Shown here in pieces: positions 1 to 6,472 of a stretch of 6,557 bases of DNA. How positions within the stretch are numbered: the stretch's first letter is position 1; each line of letters starts with the position of its first letter. Location: contig JAUNRD010000096.1 in NCBI GenBank assembly GCA_030535815.1, positions 393-6,949 on the forward strand, written 5' to 3'. The notes beneath the pieces were generated by a model that was not told where the DNA came from, made no database searches, and worked only from the letters and a program-made list of their open reading frames with translations. The DNA is from Clostridia bacterium. Its GTDB lineage: Bacteria > Bacillota > Clostridia > CAKSNL01 > HGM11501. A program made the position numbers and the translations under genes.

Positions 1-2087
1 GCTCCAATGCAAGAATTCCTTCGGAAATCGTTGCAAAGTATCCCGAGGCGAAGGACGACTATTATCACGAAGCGTGGGATACTAAAGCCAGATATCTCTG
101 GGGAGAACCCCTCTTCGGCTACTACACAAGCTATGACTATTTTACATACCGCCGTCACGCGGAAATGCTGGCGAATGCAGGCGTTGACTCCATATTCCTG
201 GATATGTCAAATGCAACATGGGCATTTGTTCCCACATCTGTTTTACTGTTTGAAGCCTTTGCTGATGCAAAGGAAGCAGGTGTAAACATTCCCGAAATAT
301 ATACCTGGTCAACAAGTACAGATATGGGCTTCCGTGCACTTTACCATAACATACTTTCAAACCCCAGATTCGAAGATATATGGTATAAATGGGATGGCAA
401 GAGACTTATGTTCGGAGGCGCTCCCAAGGCTGCTTATGAAAAGGCATTACAGAAAGGAGACACCGAAACTATAAGAGTTCTTAAGGACATTATAGACAAC
501 TCCACACACAGAGGAAATGGGGCAAGAAACATAGGAGAAGAAGCCTATGGCATCAACTGGCAGTGGCTTCAGAACTATCCCCAGACAAAGTGGAAAACAA
601 GTGCTGATGCCGAAAGAACAGAAGCTATGACTCTCGGTACCGGTATAAACCACTCCTACGTATTCGGATATGAAAAGACAGGCGTATTCTCAGATCCCTA
701 CGTTAAGGGACGTAGCTACACCGAAGCATTTGGCGAAGATTACAGACCTGATGCTAAAAACCAGGGTTATTTCTTCAAGGAACAGGCATCCTACGTGCTT
801 GAAGAAGATCCTATGAATGTTATCCTTGACGGATGGAACGAATGGGCAGCAGGCAGAAACGCAGAGTATTCCGGCTTTACAAACGCCTTCGTTGATACCT
901 ACAACGATGAAAACAGCCGTGACTTTGAGCCTTCAAGAGGCGCACTCCGTGATGACTATTATATGCTTCTTACAGATTTCGTAAGAAGGTATAAGGGCGT
1001 TCGTCCCGCACCCGTTGCAAGCGCTGAAAAGACCATCGCTCTTTCAGGCGGTGATGCACAGTGGGCAGACGTTGCACCTGAGTTCTTGAATGTGGTTGAA
1101 GGCTATGAACGTGACCATGAAGGTTTTATAAATCCCGAAACAGGCGAGCATTACCACTACACCACAAAAATTTCCAATCTTATAAAGAGCGCAAAGGTGG
1201 CTCGCGATGCGGAAAAGCTTTACTTCACCGCAGTCTGCGAAAAGGATATTGTTAAAAACGATTCCTTTATGCATCTTTATATCGATGCTGACCGTAACCG
1301 TGCAACGGGCTGGGAAGGCTATGACTATTCCTACAACGTGCTCGGCACAGGTACATTTGCAAAATATGAAAACGGTGCCTGGGTTGCACTTACAGGAACC
1401 GAAGAAGCGATTACAGGTAAGAGAATAACAGTTTCCGTTCCGAGAGCATTAATCGGAGAAACAGGAACTGTTGAACTTGAATTCAAGTGGGCTGACAACG
1501 TATTTGAAAATGGCGACCTTCTTCTCTTCTACGAAAAAGGAAGCGTTGCACCGAACGGAAGATTCAACTATCTCTACACCGAAATTGAACAAAAGAGCCT
1601 GGATAAGAATACAAGAGACAACTTGTACGATACAACAGTTCTTAAAGAAAATCACAACCGTATGAATGTAAACGGCGGTGAAATGTACGTATACGAGCCT
1701 GATACAAGAATTACAACCGTTGTTGAAAACGGAATGTTATACATTCCCGTAATTGCGGCAGAAGAGATTTTAGGCTACGGAGAAACAAAGTATGAATTCT
1801 ATCCCGAAAAGAATATGCTTCACTTAAGCAGCCACGGTCTTGAAAACTTCGAAATCACCGATTATGTATGGTCTTACACCGTACTCGGAACAAACGAAGT
1901 AAGAATTAACGGACGTGCCGCAACTCTTACAAACCCCGTAAAGGTTATTAACGGTCTTTGCTACATTCCGCTTTCCTACTTCTCCGACGTATTCGGATGG
2001 GAAGTAAAGGGCGAAAACGGAATCTGGACAGTAGCACACTACGGAGCATATGCTTCCGCTGTCGCAAAAGCGGCAGAGCTTTTATAA
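1..2087 (+). CDS. Secreted glycoside-hydrolase-like protein with CBM9-like and stalk domains (5' end cut by window)
   Basis: This frame is open from the first bases (codons start at base 3) to the TAA at 2085-2087, giving 694 visible codons. The ATG at 165 is internal, because the codons before it align with gene 3 without a break. By that alignment about 206 N-terminal residues lie outside the window, so the full protein would be about 900 residues. Visible parts in order: a TIM-barrel-type domain to about codon 335, with WGEP, a YRRHAEMLANAGVD block, FLDMSN, DGWNEW (Glu at 840-842, a candidate catalytic acid) and ENSRDFEP; a CBM9/DOMON-like module at codons 344-527, with HLYIDADRNRATGWEGYD; and two stalk-like repeats at about codons 545-680, followed by a tail ending AAELL. 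The fold resembles GH99/GH71-like enzymes, but exact family and substrate are inference. Against gene 3 it is highly similar, with one inserted residue near 1465. It differs in one aromatic motif (S and H at 501-509 in place of F and W). It is co-transcribed with gene 2, 16 bp downstream. Confidence 0.85.
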   Translation, partial: SNARIPSEIVAKYPEAKDDYYHEAWDTKARYLWGEPLFGYYTSYDYFTYRRHAEMLANAGVDSIFLDMSNATWAFVPTSVLLFEAFADAKEAGVNIPEIYTWSTSTDMGFRALYHNILSNPRFEDIWYKWDGKRLMFGGAPKAAYEKALQKGDTETIRVLKDIIDNSTHRGNGARNIGEEAYGINWQWLQNYPQTKWKTSADAERTEAMTLGTGINHSYVFGYEKTGVFSDPYVKGRSYTEAFGEDYRPDAKNQGYFFKEQASYVLEEDPMNVILDGWNEWAAGRNAEYSGFTNAFVDTYNDENSRDFEPSRGALRDDYYMLLTDFVRRYKGVRPAPVASAEKTIALSGGDAQWADVAPEFLNVVEGYERDHEGFINPETGEHYHYTTKISNLIKSAKVARDAEKLYFTAVCEKDIVKNDSFMHLYIDADRNRATGWEGYDYSYNVLGTGTFAKYENGAWVALTGTEEAITGKRITVSVPRALIGETGTVELEFKWADNVFENGDLLLFYEKGSVAPNGRFNYLYTEIEQKSLDKNTRDNLYDTTVLKENHNRMNVNGGEMYVYEPDTRITTVVENGMLYIPVIAAEEILGYGETKYEFYPEKNMLHLSSHGLENFEITDYVWSYTVLGTNEVRINGRAATLTNPVKVINGLCYIPLSYFSDVFGWEVKGENGIWTVAHYGAYASAVAKAAELL

Positions 2088-2133
2088 GAAAGGAGAAACG
2101 AATATGAAAAAATTAATATCTTTAATCCTTTCA
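2073..2133 (+). repeat. Junction repeat, copy 1 (gene 1 end to gene 2 signal peptide)
   Basis: These 61 bases run from the last gene 1 codons through the ribosome binding site into the gene 2 signal peptide. They match 6413-6472 with only a handful of differences: A/G in the last Leu codon, ACG against TG in the spacer, and T/A in codon 4. The sequence after it in gene 2 differs widely from gene 4. Confidence 0.75.
2089..2095 (+). promoter_or_regulatory. Ribosome binding site of gene 2
   Basis: AAAGGAG lies directly after the gene 1 stop codon and 8 bases before the ATG at 2104. It fixes that start. The frame stays open further upstream, to an ATG at 2050, but that codon lies inside gene 1 and has no such site. 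Translation of the two genes is probably coupled. Confidence 0.85.
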
Positions 2134-3561
2134 GTTTTAATGCTTTCCTGCCTCATAATGGTCCCTTCCCTTGCAGAAGAGGTTGAGGCAAAAATCTGGC
2201 TTCCCGTTCTTGAAACCCTCGGTAACCACGAGGCGTGGGAGGTTGAGGTTTACTCTACAATAAACCCAAGCCGTGCATATAAGAGATTTATAATTGACGA
2301 AAACCCCGAAACCTACTGGCATTCCTACTATGAAAATTCGGGAACAACCATCACCTACCGTGATGCACCTCCCCACGACATTGACATAACACTTCCCGAA
2401 GAAACACCTATTTACGGTTTTTCCTATACTACAAGACCGGGCGGTGGCTCCGGCAGCTGCACAAAGTATGAAACCTATGCCAAGGTTGGAGAGGAATGGG
2501 TTATGCTTAACAGCGGCGAAATGTCATCAACCGCCGGCACAAGAACAGTAACCTTTGCGGCAAACATTCCTGTAAAGGAATTCCGTTTCCGCTTTGTGGA
2601 ATCCTCCGGCGGCTACGGTACCTGTGCGGAGCTCAACCTTCTTGCACCGCTTGAGGGCGCGCCCACAGTTCCGGCTAAGGAATATATGGAATACAGCGAC
2701 AGCCACGGTATTATAGAAGTTCCGAGCAGTAAAATCTCCGCATCCTGCGAAGACACCTCCTGGGGCGGAAATACCCCCGACAGAGTGCTTGACGGAACAG
2801 ATAAAAACTTCTGGCAGACCGAGGCAACAAAGGAGCCCGTTGTGCTGGAGCTTGACCTTGGCGGAACCTATGCCGTAACCGACTTTGACATAACTCCCCG
2901 CCAGTCAGCGGACTTTCACGGAACATGGACTAACTTTTCCATCTGGTCAAGTCTTGACGGTGAAAACTTTGATATGGTAGCAGACGGACTTTCCTTTGAA
3001 AAGAGCCTTGATACAAAGAGAGTAACCTTAAGCAAGTCTGTAAAGGCTCGTTATATCCAGTTTGAAATAAGCGGACACTTTGCAGAGCGTGCATCCTGCG
3101 CCGAAATAAAGGTTTATCAGGACAGAGCTGCGGCAAAGGAGCTTGAAAAGGAAAACAGGATAAAGTATGAGCTCAGAATAGGCTCAAAGGATATCATAAT
3201 CGCAAAGGGAACGGCTGCACCCAGAACCGTAACACTTGATGTAGCACCTTATATCGATGGCGGATATACCTTAATCCCCTTAAGAGGACTTTTAGAGGAA
3301 ATGGGAGCAACCATTTCCTGGGACGGGGACATCCAGATGGTAACGGTTGATACCTCTGCAATGAAAATAGAGCTTCAGATATGGAACAAGCTGGTTTTCG
3401 TAACAGGAGGTCGCTACGGAAGAATCCGTTACACCTTGAATGAACCTCCCAGAATCGTTGAGGGAAGAACATTTATTCCTCTTCGTTTCGTGTCCGAGCA
3501 TCTCGGCTATAACGTAGCCTGGGACGGCGCAACACAGACAATTACCATTACAAACTATTAA
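2104..3561 (+). CDS. Secreted protein with two F5/8 type C modules and a stalk (copper-amine-oxidase-N-like) domain
   Basis: The product has 485 residues and no recognisable catalytic domain. A signal peptide covers residues 1-24 (MKK, a hydrophobic core, then SLA before EE). The first F5/8 type C (discoidin-like) module spans about residues 45-181 and carries the typical DENPETYWHS stretch and YTTRPGG turn. A second spans about 205-340, with VLDGTDKNFWQT, LELDLGG, ARYIQFEI and a closing EIKVY strand. A lysine/glutamate-rich linker leads to a PF07833-type stalk domain at about 355-485, with two copies of the I-P-L-R motif (391-394 and 458-461), each followed by a W-D-G turn. PF07833 is named after copper amine oxidase, but no amine oxidase catalytic domain is present. 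F5/8C modules commonly bind glycans. The likely role is a glycan-binding or scaffolding partner of the enzyme encoded upstream; this is inference. A strong terminator follows 14 bp after the stop. Gene 4 begins as a paralogue. Confidence 0.9.
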   Translation: MKKLISLILSVLMLSCLIMVPSLAEEVEAKIWLPVLETLGNHEAWEVEVYSTINPSRAYKRFIIDENPETYWHSYYENSGTTITYRDAPPHDIDITLPEETPIYGFSYTTRPGGGSGSCTKYETYAKVGEEWVMLNSGEMSSTAGTRTVTFAANIPVKEFRFRFVESSGGYGTCAELNLLAPLEGAPTVPAKEYMEYSDSHGIIEVPSSKISASCEDTSWGGNTPDRVLDGTDKNFWQTEATKEPVVLELDLGGTYAVTDFDITPRQSADFHGTWTNFSIWSSLDGENFDMVADGLSFEKSLDTKRVTLSKSVKARYIQFEISGHFAERASCAEIKVYQDRAAAKELEKENRIKYELRIGSKDIIIAKGTAAPRTVTLDVAPYIDGGYTLIPLRGLLEEMGATISWDGDIQMVTVDTSAMKIELQIWNKLVFVTGGRYGRIRYTLNEPPRIVEGRTFIPLRFVSEHLGYNVAWDGATQTITITNY

Positions 3562-3575
3562 GATTGATGTATCAT

Positions 3576-3612
3576 AAAGCAGCGGCACTTAAAGTAGTGC
3601 CGCTGCTTTTTT
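3576..3612 (+). terminator. Intrinsic terminator after gene 2
   Basis: A perfect 14-bp stem (3576-3589 pairing with 3596-3609, with GCAGCGGCACT as core) closes a 6-base loop and runs into six T residues at 3607-3612. It should end the gene 1-gene 2 transcript and insulate it from gene 3. On the minus strand only a short T run follows, so it is probably one-directional. Confidence 0.95.
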
Positions 3613-3658
3613 GCACAATAACGTGCATTCGTTTTTTCAACAGGTCGCTTTTGTGCAA
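3611..3658. repeat. TGCAC/GTGCA inverted half-sites upstream of the gene 3 promoter
   Basis: TTGCACAA at 3611-3618 is the exact reverse complement of TTGTGCAA at 3651-3658. A further GTGCA at 3623-3627 forms a 16-bp dyad with TGCAC at 3612-3616 (5-bp arms, 6-base gap). The cluster lies 20 bp upstream of the -35 element of gene 3. It could be a binding site for a regulator, or a weak secondary hairpin behind the terminator. Short palindromes also arise by chance in AT-rich spacers, so the functional reading is tentative. Confidence 0.35.
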
Positions 3659-3677
3659 GTTTTGTTGTTGTTATCCA

Positions 3678-3706
3678 TTTACAAGTCTGATATTTTATGT
3701 TATACT
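3678..3706 (+). promoter_or_regulatory. SigA-type promoter of gene 3
   Basis: TTTACA at 3678-3683 (one mismatch to TTGACA), a 17-base spacer and TATACT at 3701-3706 (one mismatch to TATAAT) form a near-consensus housekeeping promoter. A TG at 3698-3699 supplies an extended -10. The predicted start of transcription, about 3712-3714, falls on the edge of the ribosome binding site and leaves a leader of only about 15 bases. A weaker alternative is TTGTTA (3668-3673) with TATTTT (3691-3696), also with a 17-base spacer, which would give a slightly longer leader. Confidence 0.7.
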
Positions 3707-3711
3707 GCGAA

Positions 3712-3720
3712 AAAGGAGGA
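3712..3720 (+). promoter_or_regulatory. Ribosome binding site of gene 3
   Basis: AAAGGAGGA contains the full AGGAGG core (3714-3719), 8 bases before the ATG at 3728. The ATG at 3721 touches the site and is in another frame, so 3728 is the start. Confidence 0.9.
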
Positions 3721-3727
3721 ATGAAAT

Positions 3728-6427
3728 ATGAAAAAAATCGTTTCAATTTTACTTTCGCTTGCTATGATGCTTTCCTGCACCTATGTTATGGCGGAAGAAA
3801 CCACGTTTTATGCGACAGAGGCGACTGTACTTCACAATGTGAATAAGACCTCTGAGGGCGTAACTGCAATTTCCGTCGGTGACTACATTATGTTTGAAAA
3901 TGTAAACCTCACCGACATAAAGTCCATAACCATAAAGGGAGACTCTATTGTGCACTCCGTTGAAAACGGTGATGCATATCAGCTTCGTATAGACGATCCC
4001 GAAACGGGCGACTGCCTTGGCTATGTGCTTTTCAACGAGCATAACACCGTGGACGGAACATTTTCTGCCAATATAAAAGAGGTAACAGGTTTTCATAATT
4101 TATATATAAAATCCACCTACGGCGAATTTTCCGATAACGTGATAAAAACCGTTATTCTTTCTACCGGGAAGGTGGAAAAGGAAGGGATAGTGCCCGACAG
4201 CGCGATTGTCGACAATTATGCCGACACCTGGGCAGGTACCGATGCCCTCGGCAGAAAATTAGCCGATTATGAGGAAGCGGGCGAAGTGAAGGAAGGGCTT
4301 CACGAGGTGGCTATGTTTTACTGGAACGCCTTCCCCACAAATCGCGAAACTGCAAAAATAACTTCGGAAATACTTGCAAAATATCCCGAGGCGAAGGACG
4401 ACCACGCCCACAGCGGCTGGGGCACCGATGTAAGATATTTCTGGGGAGAGCCGCTTTTCGGCTTTTATAACAGCTATGACTATTTCACATACCGCCGTCA
4501 CGCAGAAATGCTGGCAAATGCAGGGGTTGATGCGGTATTTTTAGATATGTCAAACTCAACAATCGCGTTCATTCCCGCAACGGTTATGATGTTTGAAGCC
4601 TTTGCCGATGCAAAAGCGTCGGGCGTTAATGTGCCTGAAATTTTCTCCTGGTCAACGGATACACGCTACGGCTTCAGGGCGATTTATCATAACATCATTG
4701 AAAATCCCAGATACCGTGACCTCTGGTACGAATGGGAAGGAAAGCCCCTCTATTACGGCGGCAATCCCAGGAATGCCTATGAACAGTACGGCAAGGGTAA
4801 GGATATTGAAACAAACAGAGTGCTTTCCGATATTGCGGAAAACTTCACCTGGCGCCGCAATGCGGAGCGTGACACCGGGGATGAGGGTATTGCGGTAGGC
4901 TGGCAGTGGCTTCAGAACTATCCTCAGACGAGATGGAAAACATCTAAAAACGCCGAAAGAACCGAGTGTGTAAGCCTCGGTACCGGCATAAACCACTCCT
5001 ATGAATATGAGTATGAGAAAACAGGCGTATTTTCTGATCCCTACACCAAAGGAAGAAGCTACACCGAAGCCTTCGGCGAAGACTACAGACCGGAAGCTAA
5101 AAATCAGGGATATTTCTTCAAGGAGCAGGCATCCCGCGTGCTTGAAGAAGACCCCATGATTGTAATGGTGGACGGCTGGAACGAGTGGTCTGCGGCAAGA
5201 ATGGCGTCCTACAACGGCTTTGTAAATGCCTTTGTTGATACCTTTGACGAGGAAAACAGCCGTGATATTGAGCCTGCCGGAGGTGCTCTCCGAGACGACT
5301 ATTATATGCTCTTCTGCGATTTCGTAAGAAAGTATAAGGGTGTTCGTCCCGCACCTTTAGCATCTGCAGAAACAGAGATTGACATTTCGGGTGGCGACGA
5401 ACAGTGGAAAAATGTTACCCCCGAATATCTTAACGTGGTTGAAGGCTATGAGCGTGACCACGAAGGAATGGTTAACGAAGAAACCGGAAAGCATTATCAC
5501 TACACCACAAAAATCGGAAACCTCATAAAGAGTGCAAAGGTGGCAAGAAGTGCGGAAAAACTTTATTTCACCGCAGTTTGCGAGGAAAAAATCGAAAAGA
5601 ATAACTGCTTTATGCACCTTTATATCGATATAGACAGAAACCGCGCAACAGGATGGGAAGGCTATGACTTTTCTTATAACGTGCTTTCGACAGGAACTCT
5701 TGCAAAATTTGAAAACGGACTCTGGAAGAGCATAGCAGGAGCAGAATCGGAAATTACAGACAAGCGCTTTACCGTTGCGATTCCGAGAGAGCTCCTTGGA
5801 GAAACAGTAACAGACCTCGAATTCAAGTGGGCGGATTCCGCCTTTGAAAACGGCGATATTTTAAGATTTTACGAGCACGGAAGCGTAGCACCAAACGGAA
5901 GATTTAACTATCTCTATACCGAAATCGAGCAAAAGAGCCTTGATAAGCTTACGCGTGACAATCTTTACGATACAACGGTGCTTAAGGAAAATCATAACCG
6001 TATGAACGTAAACGGCGGCGAAATGTATTTGTACGAGGCTGATACAAGGGTTAAGACCTTTACGGAAAACGGAATGCTCTATGTTCCCGTTACTGCCACC
6101 GAGGAAATTTTGGGCTACGGCGAAACCAAGTATAAGATAAATTACGAAAACAATATTATGTTCTTAAGCACCCACGGCATCGAAGGTGCCGAGATTACGG
6201 ACTATGTATGGTCATACACCGTAATTGGTTCAAATGAGGTAAGAATAGGTGGAAGGGCGAAAGCTCTTACTAACCCCGTGAAAATGATAGACGGTCTTTG
6301 CTATGTGCCTCTTTCATACCTTTCCGACGTATTTGGCTGGACGGTAGAAAACGAAAACGGAATATGGACTGTATCAAAGTACGGTGCGGATAAAACCTCG
6401 GCGTTAAAGGCCGCAGAGCTTTTGTAA
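3728..6427 (+). CDS. Secreted glycoside-hydrolase-like protein: CBM6-like, TIM barrel, CBM9-like and stalk domains
   Basis: This complete gene encodes 899 residues. A signal peptide covers residues 1-22 (probable cut after VMA). A CBM6-like beta-sandwich lies at about 25-150, with GDYIMFENVNL and a closing FHNLYIKS strand. The TIM-barrel-type domain at about 160-540 carries NYADTWAGTDALGR, WGEPLFG, YRRHAEMLANAGVD, FLDMSN (Asp273), NFTWRRN (372-378), DGWNEW (Glu486) and FVDTFDEENSRDIEP. Asp273 and Glu486 are candidate active-site acids by position, not proven. A CBM9/DOMON-like module spans about 550-732, with YIDIDRNRATGWEGYD. A near-invariant linker and two stalk-like repeats (to about 885) lead to a tail ending KAAELL. 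There is no LPXTG, SLH or dockerin signal, so attachment to the cell is unclear. The overall plan suggests an extracellular glycosidase of GH99/GH71-like type; family and substrate are inference. It has its own promoter and is followed 15 bp later by gene 4, a gene 2 paralogue. Confidence 0.9.
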   Translation: MKKIVSILLSLAMMLSCTYVMAEETTFYATEATVLHNVNKTSEGVTAISVGDYIMFENVNLTDIKSITIKGDSIVHSVENGDAYQLRIDDPETGDCLGYVLFNEHNTVDGTFSANIKEVTGFHNLYIKSTYGEFSDNVIKTVILSTGKVEKEGIVPDSAIVDNYADTWAGTDALGRKLADYEEAGEVKEGLHEVAMFYWNAFPTNRETAKITSEILAKYPEAKDDHAHSGWGTDVRYFWGEPLFGFYNSYDYFTYRRHAEMLANAGVDAVFLDMSNSTIAFIPATVMMFEAFADAKASGVNVPEIFSWSTDTRYGFRAIYHNIIENPRYRDLWYEWEGKPLYYGGNPRNAYEQYGKGKDIETNRVLSDIAENFTWRRNAERDTGDEGIAVGWQWLQNYPQTRWKTSKNAERTECVSLGTGINHSYEYEYEKTGVFSDPYTKGRSYTEAFGEDYRPEAKNQGYFFKEQASRVLEEDPMIVMVDGWNEWSAARMASYNGFVNAFVDTFDEENSRDIEPAGGALRDDYYMLFCDFVRKYKGVRPAPLASAETEIDISGGDEQWKNVTPEYLNVVEGYERDHEGMVNEETGKHYHYTTKIGNLIKSAKVARSAEKLYFTAVCEEKIEKNNCFMHLYIDIDRNRATGWEGYDFSYNVLSTGTLAKFENGLWKSIAGAESEITDKRFTVAIPRELLGETVTDLEFKWADSAFENGDILRFYEHGSVAPNGRFNYLYTEIEQKSLDKLTRDNLYDTTVLKENHNRMNVNGGEMYLYEADTRVKTFTENGMLYVPVTATEEILGYGETKYKINYENNIMFLSTHGIEGAEITDYVWSYTVIGSNEVRIGGRAKALTNPVKMIDGLCYVPLSYLSDVFGWTVENENGIWTVSKYGADKTSALKAAELL

Positions 6428-6472
6428 GAAAGGAGAATGAATATGAAAAAAATAATATCTTTAATCCTTTCA
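6413..6472 (+). repeat. Junction repeat, copy 2 (gene 3 end to gene 4 signal peptide)
   Basis: This is the second copy of the junction at 2073-2133, one base shorter. Identity falls sharply beyond codon 10 of gene 4. Confidence 0.75.
6429..6435 (+). promoter_or_regulatory. Ribosome binding site of gene 4
   Basis: AAAGGAG lies just after the gene 3 stop and 7 bases before the ATG at 6443. An in-frame ATG at 6437 is only one base from the site, too close to be the main start, so 6443 is chosen. The arrangement copies the gene 1-gene 2 junction. Confidence 0.85.

Larger units (their letters stand above)
1..2133 (+). repeat. Tandem duplication, first copy (visible part)
   Basis: This stretch aligns from end to end with 4344-6472, in the same orientation and with a period of about 4.34 kb. 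It covers gene 1, the short gap and the first codons of gene 2. The proteins are highly similar with only one residue of length difference, while many third codon positions differ, so the duplication is not recent. Confidence 0.85.
4344..6472 (+). repeat. Tandem duplication, second copy
   Basis: This is the counterpart of 1-2133: gene 3 from codon 207, the gap, and the first codons of gene 4. The true unit is larger, probably from the gene 3 promoter to the end of gene 4, because its first-copy equivalent starts before the window. Confidence 0.85.

Noticed and set aside
165..2087. Gene 1 starting at the ATG at 165
   Set aside because: The frame is open and homologous to gene 3 upstream of it, back to the first bases of the window, and there is no ribosome binding site before 165.
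2050..2103. Upstream in-frame ATG at 2050 as the start of gene 2
   Set aside because: It lies within gene 1 and would put a charged stretch before the signal peptide. The ATG at 2104 has a well-spaced AAAGGAG.
2104..2160. Lipoprotein signal (lipobox) at MLSC in genes 2 and 3
   Set aside because: The residues before Cys (M-L-S) fit the lipobox poorly, a normal signal peptidase I site follows in both, and the paralogue gene 4 has no Cys at this place.
3160..3561. Copper amine oxidase activity for gene 2
   Set aside because: Only the N-terminal-domain-like stalk fold is present. The catalytic domain with its topaquinone and copper ligands is absent.
3562..3727. Riboswitch or small RNA in the gap between gene 2 and gene 3
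   Set aside because: Most of the 166 bp is explained by terminator, half-sites, promoter and ribosome binding site. The likely transcript start leaves almost no leader, and no riboswitch core motif is seen.
3749..4096. Minus-strand open frame of about 115 codons within gene 3, with similar ones at 4652-4996 and 3292-3588
   Set aside because: They lie opposite strongly supported coding sequence, lack a good ribosome binding site and recognisable domains, and follow from the codon bias of the plus-strand genes.
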